A stretch of DNA of 5,482 nt, from positions 1 through 5,482 of the forward strand of contig JAAZLD010000469.1 of assembly GCA_012799495.1 (NCBI GenBank). The letters are read 5' to 3'. Numbering within the stretch: the first letter of the stretch is position 1; each line of letters begins with the position of its first letter. The notes beneath the pieces are model-generated. The model had not been told where the DNA came from and ran no database searches. It saw nothing but the letters and a program-made list of their open reading frames with translations. The position numbers and the translations under genes are program-made. The DNA comes from Desulfitobacterium sp. Lineage in GTDB: Bacteria > Bacillota > Desulfitobacteriia > Desulfitobacteriales > Desulfitobacteriaceae. Of this stretch, positions 1-4,754 are shown one piece after another.

Positions 1-2266
1 AGGCTTCTCTTAGTTGAGGAATATTATCGAATACGGAGTGAGAACGTCTACCATAGTGGACAGTGACAAGTTGGAAAGGATATTTGCCTTTCTTTTTATT
101 TTCCCAATCCTCGAATGTATCTTCGAAACCATCAAGGGGAGGTTGATACATGGCGATAGGAGGACAAGTTGTAAAGCCATAAGAGGCTATTTTATCTGAT
201 AAAGCTTGACAGTGGATATCCAGTTTACCACTCTTAGTAGAAAGTGGGTTAGCGATGGGATCTTTAATAAAGGCTTCTCCTTGAATTTCAGTTAGGTTAT
301 CATCAGGAGATCTAGGAACTTGGTAAGCTCCTTGTTCTAGTAATTCATCTAAAGCAATGACACCTTGTTGAGGTTCTCCATCTACGCCCCACTCTTTAAT
401 ATCTTCTTCTGTGATGGTAACTAACTTCTTATAGTTCTCTCCATCCTCACTGATCACTTCAGCACCAGCAATACTATTGAAGAATTGTTGTTTTTCATCG
501 ATGGGATATATTTCATCAGGATCTAAACCAAGTCGTTTAGCTAATTCCCGATCAATCCACTCTTCTGTTTTTGCTTCGTAAAGAGGCTCTACTACTTTTT
601 GGTTAATGAAGATAGCTTCAGGGTTTCCTTGGTCAATCTTACCAAATTTCTCCCATTCAGTAGTTGTGGGTAAAACAATATCCGCATATTTCGAGATTGT
701 TGAAAGAACAATATCGTTGGTTACTACGAAGTCCACTTTACGGAAAGCTTCAATACCTTTATGAATTCCGGAAGATTGATTGAGGAAGTTATAACCGCTT
801 TGATCTCTAACTAACCAAATTAAGCGAATATCGCAAGGTACTTTTCCTTTACCACCTGTTCCGGTATATTCACCTTTGAGAATGGCATCATAAGTTTCAC
901 AGTAAGCCATACCATGAGCATCAGGATTGTTTGGGTTTGCCCAACGATAACCATCATAGGGTCCATAGGTAGCATCTGGGAACAAGGGGTTAACAGCAGG
1001 GGGAAGACCTCTGCCTCCACCTTTAACCAGAGTTTTACCACCATATCCTTGGTTTCTGGCATAGTTCATAGTCCAAACTCCGGCACCAGGTTTACCCACA
1101 TTTCCTGTCATCCAGCCCACGGTTAAGAAAGCTTGACAGAACTGTTGGCCTCTGTAGGTCCGGGCAGGCGCAAAGGAAGAGTTAAAGATAACAGGTTTAG
1201 TTGTAGCTACTTCAGTAGCGAACTCTCTGATCAACTGAGGATCAGTTCCGCAAATTTCGGAAGCCCATTCTGGAGTTTTAGGTACACCATCATAGGTTCC
1301 CAATACATAATCCTTAAAGTTTTCTTTAGGATCGGCCCCTTCAGGCATATGATCTTTGTCAAAGCCCACAGTATATTTATCAAGGAACTCTTGATCGTGG
1401 AGATTGTTTTCGATCATATGATAAGCCATACCTAAAAGGAGGGCTGTATCAGTACCTGGGCGGCAGGGAATATATTTATCAGCTAGAGCTTTAATGGATG
1501 GGTTAATTTGAGGATCCACGAAAATAAATTTGGCTCCTGCCTTTTTAGCTTGCATTAAGTTATAAGTTGGGTTACCTAGATTAGAACGAGCTGGGTTAGC
1601 GCCCCACATAACAATAAGTTTGGCATTTCTCCAATCAAGTCTATCATTGGCTTTCCAAGAAAAATGTCCTGTCATACATTCTTGGACTACGCCCCAAGCT
1701 CCTGAGGAAGAAGAACCCCATCTGACAAGTCCACCACCATAGTAGTTAAGGAGTCGGCTTGTACCGAGAATGGATTTATTACCATACTCTTCTTTAATTC
1801 TCTTCAACTCAGCAGCTACAAGATCCAAGGCCTCATCCCAGGAAATACGTACCCACTCGTCTTTTCCGCGAAGCTCTTTTTTACCGCCACCGGGCTCCCA
1901 GTGTTTACGTTTCATAGGATACTTTAAACGATCCGCTCCAAATACTTGGTGTCTTTGGGAGCGTCCTCTGTGACAACCTCTTTGTTGAGGGTAATCAGGA
2001 GTATCTGGATGTGTATCATCTGTTTTTTGTCTTACTACAACACCATCAACTACATAGGCTTTGTTTAAGCAACGACCTCCACAGTTATGCCAACAACCTG
2101 CAGCAACCCACTTACCTTCTTGTTCAGCGGCTTCTGAGCCTGCTTGGGTAAGGGTGTTGCTACTACAACCTGGTAGGGTTAAAGCGGCAGCACCTACTGC
2201 GCTGGCTTTTAGGAAATTCCTACGGCTAATCTTCTTATTGACTACACTATCGAGGATTTTTCCCAT
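1..2266 (-). CDS. DmsA-like molybdopterin oxidoreductase catalytic subunit, Tat-exported (C-terminus cut by window edge)
   Basis: Catalytic subunit of a DMSO-reductase-family enzyme that reduces an external terminal acceptor using bis-MGD molybdenum. The frame is open for 755 codons to the left edge. A twin-arginine signal (SRRNFLK, residues 14-20) leads into a hydrophobic stretch ending LPGC (Cys34), a possible lipobox. Cys58, Cys62, Cys66 and Cys98 form the C-x3-C-x3-C...C site for one [4Fe-4S] cluster, spaced as in E. coli DmsA. Ser185-188, after the YYGGGLVRWG segment, align with the serine that ligates Mo in DmsA; no Cys or Sec is present there. Other DmsA-like segments are DRLKYPMKR, FLDKY.VGFD, KTPEWAS, LTGNVG-like MTGNVG and KYADIVLP. 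DmsA is about 810 residues, so roughly 130 residues, mostly the dinucleotide-binding domain, lie outside. The start follows AAGGAGG by 9 nt; the ATG at 2270 is out of frame and stops quickly. The true substrate (DMSO, TMAO, thiosulfate-like or other) cannot be told from sequence, so I give no symbol. A partner FeS subunit and membrane anchor would be expected downstream, off the window. Confidence 0.93.
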   Translation of the reverse strand, partial: MGKILDSVVNKKISRRNFLKASAVGAAALTLPGCSSNTLTQAGSEAAEQEGKWVAAGCWHNCGGRCLNKAYVVDGVVVRQKTDDTHPDTPDYPQQRGCHRGRSQRHQVFGADRLKYPMKRKHWEPGGGKKELRGKDEWVRISWDEALDLVAAELKRIKEEYGNKSILGTSRLLNYYGGGLVRWGSSSSGAWGVVQECMTGHFSWKANDRLDWRNAKLIVMWGANPARSNLGNPTYNLMQAKKAGAKFIFVDPQINPSIKALADKYIPCRPGTDTALLLGMAYHMIENNLHDQEFLDKYTVGFDKDHMPEGADPKENFKDYVLGTYDGVPKTPEWASEICGTDPQLIREFATEVATTKPVIFNSSFAPARTYRGQQFCQAFLTVGWMTGNVGKPGAGVWTMNYARNQGYGGKTLVKGGGRGLPPAVNPLFPDATYGPYDGYRWANPNNPDAHGMAYCETYDAILKGEYTGTGGKGKVPCDIRLIWLVRDQSGYNFLNQSSGIHKGIEAFRKVDFVVTNDIVLSTISKYADIVLPTTTEWEKFGKIDQGNPEAIFINQKVVEPLYEAKTEEWIDRELAKRLGLDPDEIYPIDEKQQFFNSIAGAEVISEDGENYKKLVTITEEDIKEWGVDGEPQQGVIALDELLEQGAYQVPRSPDDNLTEIQGEAFIKDPIANPLSTKSGKLDIHCQALSDKIASYGFTTCPPIAMYQPPLDGFEDTFEDWENKKKGKYPFQLVTVHYGRRSHSVFDNIPQLREA

Positions 2267-2275
2267 ACATACCTG

Positions 2276-2282
2276 CCTCCTT
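2276..2282 (-). promoter_or_regulatory. Shine-Dalgarno site of the DmsA-like gene
   Basis: Minus-strand AAGGAGG lies 9 nt before the ATG at 2266. It also lies 5 nt before the ATG at 2270, but that frame meets a stop after seven codons. The site therefore fixes 2266 as the start, and the Tat signal begins in that frame. Confidence 0.85.
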
Positions 2283-2337
2283 CTACTTCTAACTAGTTAC
2301 AACTCATATAATTCTAAACATTTGTGATTTTGTGTAA

Positions 2338-2343
2338 AGTATA
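2338..2343 (-). promoter_or_regulatory. Candidate -10 element for the DmsA-like gene
   Basis: Minus-strand TATACT would place a start of transcription near 2331 and a leader of about 65 nt. The hexamers 16-18 nt upstream (AGCATT, TAGCAT, ATAGCA) are poor -35 boxes, as expected of an activator-dependent promoter. In this AT-rich spacer other -10-like hexamers exist (TAGCAT at 2361-2366, TAGAAT further downstream), so the exact start is uncertain. Confidence 0.35.
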
Positions 2344-2388
2344 ACGAAAAGAATACTTCAATGCTATTTCTAAAAAGTTTATTAATTA

Positions 2389-2402
2389 TTAATTTTCGTT
2401 AA
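2389..2402. promoter_or_regulatory. CRP/FNR-family-type palindrome (dehalobox-like) upstream of the DmsA-like gene
   Basis: The sequence reads TTAAT-TTTC-GTTAA. It matches 9 of 10 defined positions of the dehalobox TTAAT-N4-ATTAA bound by CprK-type regulators of the CRP/FNR family in Desulfitobacterium. Its centre (2395.5) is about 64 bp upstream of a start expected from the -10 at 2338-2343. It would be at about -41.5 if TAGCAT (2361-2366) were the -10. A second symmetric run, ATTAATTATTAAT (2381-2393), overlaps it. The surroundings are very AT-rich, so such a match could arise by chance. Confidence 0.3.
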
Positions 2403-2513
2403 TAACTTCGCTAAAAATAAATATACTTAATAAAATTACTTATTTTACGCTCATCTTGTACCGGAGTTGTTTTGTTTAGGAAATTAACCTGGATAATATA
2501 TGGCATTCTTTAC

Positions 2514-2550
2514 AGAGTAAGCACTTGAGTTTCCCTCAAGTGCTTACTCT
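2514..2550. repeat. Perfect 16-bp inverted repeat (hairpin), possible transcript end downstream of the MBL gene
   Basis: The arms 2514-2529 and 2535-2550 (AGAGTAAGCACTTGAG and its exact complement) enclose a 5-nt loop. The hairpin lies 73 bp past the stop of the metallo-hydrolase. Neither strand has a U-run next to the stem: the minus strand continues GTAAAG and the plus strand CTAGATT. It is therefore not a canonical intrinsic terminator. It could be a weak or factor-assisted terminator, an mRNA 3'-end stabiliser, or a protein-binding site. Confidence 0.75.
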
Positions 2551-2551
2551 C

Positions 2552-2630
2552 TAGATTACCATTTTTATATTAGCTTAAAGTTAGTTTTAGGTTTTTGATT
2601 AGCTTAGGATTAGATTACCTATATTAAGCT
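2552..2630. repeat. Short direct repeats at the 3' end of the MBL gene
   Basis: TAGATTACC occurs at 2552-2560 and 2611-2619. Each copy is followed by a TATATTA-(A)GCT-like segment, with a 5-nt insertion (ATTTT) in the first copy. ATTAGCTTA also occurs at 2569-2577 and 2598-2606. The second TAGATTACC unit runs into the stop codon of the hydrolase. This looks like local duplication in AT-rich DNA, with no evident function. Confidence 0.5.
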
Positions 2631-3601
2631 CGCGAATAGTAGACTATTCCATCCCTTAATTCTTTGGTCAAAACATTCTCGAATACTAAATGGGTTAAAT
2701 GAGCTAAGGCCTCACCAGTTGCAAAGATTTTTTGAGCTGGTGGGAAGTCCTCCCAAGACTTAATAGTAAGATCCCATTTCATCTTACTGGCTACCTGTGC
2801 TCCTGTCATACTTTCTTTCCCTAAGATTTCCAAGATGTTTTCTAGACGTTTTCCATGATGATCTTTCAATTCCTCAATCCGCTGATAAGGGTTTTCGATA
2901 ATAAAGCGGTGGGCAGGATAAATAGTTTTTATTTTAAGAGCAGCTATTTTATCCAGGGTACTGAGGTATTCTCCTAAGTAGTCCCGGGTTATTGTCGAAG
3001 GTGTATCCCAAATGGTGTTATTGGGGGTAATTTTACCTAAGATATGATCTCCCGAATAGAGTATTTCTTGCTCCTCATCATAAAGACAAAAATGATCTGG
3101 AGCATGTCCTGATGTTTCAATACATTGGAGCTTAATTTCTCCCACTTCAAGTATTTCCCCATCCCGAACTATATTAACCTTTTCTAAAGGGTCGCTAGCA
3201 TATGTATACCCTGGATGGTCTAAAAGGGTAATTCCCTCTAAGCCACTTTCCCTAAGAAGATCATAATAGAAAGTTTCTAAGGTTGCCCCTTTATCTCCCA
3301 TTAGAGACTTTGCTGTATATCCCCCTGTATAGACTTTATTTTCTGGTCGTGATAAGTACCCAGCTAATCCAGAGTGATCACCATGAATATGGGTAATAAA
3401 AATATCTGTATTTTCCAAGGAAATATCTAATTCCTTGATAGCTTGATCCATCGCTACTTTACATTCCTCTTGGTTAAAGCCTGTATCGATGAGAAGATTC
3501 CTCTCTTTACCTTTGATAAAGTAGGAGTTCGTAACACGTAAGGGGTTTTTCGGCAGGGGAATTTCAATTTTATACATATTGGGGAGTAGTTGTTCAATCA
3601 T
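2624..3601 (-). CDS. LACTB2-like metallo-beta-lactamase-fold hydrolase
   Basis: A cytosolic, probably dinuclear-zinc hydrolase of 325 residues with no signal peptide or membrane segment. The MBL metal ligands are all present: THIHGDHSG (His71, His73, Asp75, His76), SGHAPDH (His166), SGDHILG (Asp185) and YPAHRF (His231). About 90 residues separate motif 2 from His166, longer than in the smallest family members. After roughly residue 245 the helical tail (KRLENILEIL..., TGAQVASKM..., A.AHLTHLV) resembles the winged-helix domain that ends LACTB2-type proteins. LACTB2 itself is an endoribonuclease, and relatives include thioesterases and glyoxalase-like enzymes, so the substrate here is unknown. 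I chose the ATG at 3601, with AGGA 10 nt upstream; an in-frame GTG at 3607 would add two residues (Met-Phe) but sits only 4 nt from AGGA. The gene is bracketed by long spacers and appears monocistronic, so its position gives no functional clue. Confidence 0.93.
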   Translation of the reverse strand: MIEQLLPNMYKIEIPLPKNPLRVTNSYFIKGKERNLLIDTGFNQEECKVAMDQAIKELDISLENTDIFITHIHGDHSGLAGYLSRPENKVYTGGYTAKSLMGDKGATLETFYYDLLRESGLEGITLLDHPGYTYASDPLEKVNIVRDGEILEVGEIKLQCIETSGHAPDHFCLYDEEQEILYSGDHILGKITPNNTIWDTPSTITRDYLGEYLSTLDKIAALKIKTIYPAHRFIIENPYQRIEELKDHHGKRLENILEILGKESMTGAQVASKMKWDLTIKSWEDFPPAQKIFATGEALAHLTHLVFENVLTKELRDGIVYYSRA

Positions 3602-3612
3602 AAACACAGCAT

Positions 3613-3619
3613 CCTTTCT
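3613..3619 (-). promoter_or_regulatory. Shine-Dalgarno site of the MBL hydrolase
   Basis: Minus-strand AGAAAGG, extended by an A, precedes three possible starts. An ATG at 3612 abuts the site and gives only a 4-codon frame. The GTG at 3607 and the ATG at 3601 are in the hydrolase frame. Spacing favours 3601. The TGA of the 4-codon frame overlaps the ATG at 3601. Confidence 0.65.
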
Positions 3620-3632
3620 TTGTAGATAATTT

Positions 3633-3666
3633 TAGCCTTATGTATATAAAGTTTCTATAAAGGCTA
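3633..3666. promoter_or_regulatory. Operator-like inverted repeat around the MBL promoter
   Basis: TAGCCTT (3633-3639) and AAGGCTA (3660-3666) are exact complements, 20 bp apart. They flank the candidate -10 hexamer at 3654-3659 and the expected transcription start. This placement suits a repressor site better than an RNA hairpin, because only one arm would be in the transcript. No regulator can be named. Confidence 0.3.
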
Positions 3667-3681
3667 TTTCGGAGGGAACAA
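3654..3681 (-). promoter_or_regulatory. Candidate sigma-A promoter of the MBL hydrolase
   Basis: Minus-strand TTGTTC (3676-3681) and TATAGA (3654-3659) are separated by 16 bp. Transcription would start near 3647 and leave a leader of about 46 nt before the ATG at 3601. Both hexamers are imperfect. The terminator-like hairpin upstream makes a promoter in this spacer necessary if the gene is not cotranscribed with smpB. Confidence 0.35.
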
Positions 3682-3814
3682 ATTTCATCTGTCCTAATAT
3701 TCAGAACATTTAGTTCATTGTACCAGATTTTGTGGACTTTTTTACCTGTTTTTTTAAATATAGCAAAGTTTTTTCTTTCACACCTTTATTCGGGCTAATT
3801 ATTTAAATAGTAAT

Positions 3815-3872
3815 AAAAAGCTCCTCCTTAAGGATACAGTAAAACAAATACACTGTCTCCATAGGTGGAGCT
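3815..3872 (-). terminator. Probable intrinsic terminator downstream of smpB (long imperfect hairpin plus U-tract)
   Basis: Arms 3819-3840 and 3852-3872 pair over about 18 bp with two single mismatches and one small asymmetric internal loop, around an 11-nt loop. On the minus strand the stem base ends GGAGGAGC and runs into TTTTTATTA. It starts 61 nt after the smpB stop. The stem is longer and more interrupted than most terminators, and CTCCACCTATGGAG inside it can form its own small hairpin. Confidence 0.65.
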
Positions 3873-3933
3873 CGAAAATACAAGTTTTTCATTTAATATC
3901 ATTTATTTTCATTTATATTATTTTTAATATCCC

Positions 3934-4404
3934 TTAATATCCTTTGCCTTTTTCTCTAAAGGCCCTTTCAATTTCCCGCTTAGCATCCCGTTTTGCAATA
4001 TCCTGCCGTTTATCATAGAGTTTCTTTCCACGACAAACACCCAGCTCGATCTTCGCCAAACCACGCTTTAAATATAGCTTAGTGGGAACGAGAGTTAGAC
4101 CTTCCTGTTGCACTCTGCCCAATAGCTTATTAATTTCACTTTTATGAAGTAAAAGTTTGCGCTTTCGCAAAGGATCATGATTAAAGCGATTTCCTTGTTC
4201 ATAAGGACTAATATGCATTTGGTAAAGCCAAACTTCCCCATTTTCGACACGGGCAAAGCTGTCTTTAAGGTTTACCCTTCCATTGCGTATAGACTTTATT
4301 TCTGTCCCGGTGAGTTTTATTCCGGCTTCTAACTTTTCTTCCACAAAATAATCATGATAGGCTTTACGGTTTTCGGAGATAACTTTTATTCCAGCGGATG
4401 CCAT
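3934..4404 (-). CDS. smpB: SsrA (tmRNA)-binding protein SmpB
   Basis: SmpB binds the tRNA-like domain of tmRNA and delivers it to ribosomes stalled on mRNAs without stop codons, so that trans-translation can release the ribosome and tag the nascent peptide. The 156-residue product has normal family length. It shows the conserved N-terminal block (ISENRKAYHDYF, then LEAGIKLTGTEIKSIRNG and VNLKDSF), the central ISPYEQGNRFNHDP segment, and the basic C-terminal block GLAKIELGVCRGKKLYDKR followed by KRDAKREIERAF, the tail that enters the mRNA channel. I start at the ATG at 4404. The AGAAAGG site is 9 nt upstream of it but directly abuts the in-frame ATG at 4413, so the longer 159-residue form is unlikely. 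The gene appears to have its own promoter (extended -10 at 4449-4457) and terminator. Neither ssrA nor rnr/secG, frequent neighbours in Firmicutes, is visible beside it. Confidence 0.97.
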   Translation of the reverse strand: MASAGIKVISENRKAYHDYFVEEKLEAGIKLTGTEIKSIRNGRVNLKDSFARVENGEVWLYQMHISPYEQGNRFNHDPLRKRKLLLHKSEINKLLGRVQQEGLTLVPTKLYLKRGLAKIELGVCRGKKLYDKRQDIAKRDAKREIERAFREKGKGY

Positions 4405-4413
4405 TAAAATCAT

Positions 4414-4420
4414 CCTTTCT
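4414..4420 (-). promoter_or_regulatory. Shine-Dalgarno site deciding the smpB start
   Basis: Minus-strand AGAAAGG ends immediately before an in-frame ATG (4413), too close for initiation there. It is 9 nt from the next in-frame ATG (4404), which is normal spacing. Confidence 0.75.
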
Positions 4421-4448
4421 AGCGTGAATCGTGAAACTTCAGATAATT

Positions 4449-4478
4449 AGTATAGCATATACCCTCCCATTATTCCAG
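4449..4478 (-). promoter_or_regulatory. Candidate extended -10 promoter of smpB
   Basis: Minus-strand TGC-TATACT (4449-4457) is an extended -10 element, TGn followed by a hexamer one change from TATAAT. A weak -35 candidate, CTGGAA (4473-4478), lies 18 bp upstream. Transcription would begin near 4442 and leave a leader of under 40 nt. Confidence 0.5.
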
Positions 4479-4554
4479 AATCTCAAAGTGCTTCCTCAAA
4501 AATCCTTCATTAAACATGAACTCTGGTATATTCAATACTGACCTACAAGAGTAA

Positions 4555-4613
4555 CTTATTATACATTAGTGAACGATTTTCGCTGTTGCGGTGAGTGAAC
4601 GTTGTATAATAAG
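4555..4613. repeat. 59-bp palindromic element with 10-bp inverted termini
   Basis: CTTATTATAC (4555-4564) and GTATAATAAG (4604-4613) are exact complements. Nested inside, AACG (4572-4575) can pair with CGTT (4600-4603), and CGC-TGTT-GCG (4581-4590) forms a small stem. The octamer AGTGAACG is repeated directly at 4568-4575 and 4594-4601. Either strand could fold. Each terminal arm contains a TATAAT-type hexamer, which might also serve as a -10. I do not recognise it as a named element. Confidence 0.6.
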
Positions 4614-4624
4614 ACACGACCCGA

Positions 4625-4660
4625 GAGTATCTTCACATCTTATCGTTACCCTAGATACTC
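4625..4660. repeat. 8-bp inverted repeat next to the 59-bp palindrome
   Basis: GAGTATCT (4625-4632) and AGATACTC (4653-4660) are exact complements around a 20-nt loop, lying 11 bp beyond the 59-bp palindrome. The loop carries ATCGTT (4642-4647), complementary to AACGAT (4572-4577) in the neighbouring element, so the two could pair with each other. No U-run follows on either strand. Confidence 0.5.
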
Positions 4661-4678
4661 CTTCGCTGAAACGTGCCT

Positions 4679-4709
4679 AAAAAGGGGGCTGTCTTAACAA
4701 GACAGCCCC
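4679..4709 (-). terminator. Intrinsic terminator of hppA
   Basis: A perfect 11-bp GC-rich stem (4685-4695 with 4699-4709; minus-strand GGGGCTGTCTT and its complement) has a 3-nt loop. On the minus strand it is followed by CTTTTT. It starts 45 bp past the hppA stop codon. Confidence 0.93.
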
Positions 4710-4754
4710 ACATAATATCCCAATAGTATTAAAACTATATCCTAAACTTAAAAC

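Larger units (their letters stand above)
2267..2623. other. 357-bp AT-rich spacer between the MBL gene and the DmsA-like gene
   Basis: I see no credible gene here on either strand. From the hydrolase end it holds short direct repeats (2552-2630), a perfect 16-bp hairpin (2514-2550), an AT-rich tract with a CRP/FNR-type palindrome (2389-2402), a -10 candidate and the ribosome binding site of the molybdoenzyme. Its length and content suit independent transcription of the molybdoenzyme. Confidence 0.6.
3602..3933. other. Spacer of about 330 bp between smpB and the MBL gene
   Basis: No credible gene is seen. It contains the smpB-side terminator-like hairpin (3815-3872), an AT-rich middle with a GAAC-ATTTA-GTTC dyad (3704-3716), and the promoter, operator-like repeat and ribosome binding site of the hydrolase. 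I looked for tmRNA here because ssrA often lies close to smpB. There is no alanine-acceptor-like end, CCA terminus or tag-peptide frame. Confidence 0.6.
4405..4754. other. 350-bp spacer between hppA and smpB
   Basis: No credible gene is seen. Reading in the direction of transcription it holds the hppA terminator (4679-4709), the two inverted repeats (4625-4660 and 4555-4613), about 75 bp of unremarkable AT-rich sequence, the smpB extended -10 promoter and the smpB ribosome binding site. Confidence 0.6.

Noticed and set aside
14..199. 61-codon plus-strand frame at the left edge
   Set aside because: It is antisense to the continuing DmsA-like frame and has no supporting signals.
820..1435. Several 70-100-codon open frames on both strands within 820-1435
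   Set aside because: They overlap the long DmsA-like frame, have no family resemblance or ribosome binding sites, and are shadows of it.
1770..2327. Plus-strand open frames at 1770-1973 and 2061-2327
   Set aside because: They are antisense to the N-terminal half of the molybdoenzyme, including its conserved Cys and Tat motifs; composition and lack of a start signal mark them as shadows.
3704..3716. GAAC-ATTTA-GTTC dyad resembling a Firmicutes LexA (SOS) box
   Set aside because: The LexA box has a 4-bp spacer (GAAC-N4-GTTC). Here the spacer is 5 bp and the site is about 40 bp upstream of the candidate promoter.
3602..3933. Possible tmRNA gene (ssrA) next to smpB
   Set aside because: No alanine-acceptor stem, TPsiC-like arm, CCA end or tag-peptide frame is visible on either strand, and the spacer is only about 330 bp.
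4555..4613. Transposable element (MITE) bounded by the 10-bp inverted repeat
   Set aside because: At 59 bp it is very short, and no target-site duplication flanks it. I keep it only as an inverted-repeat element.
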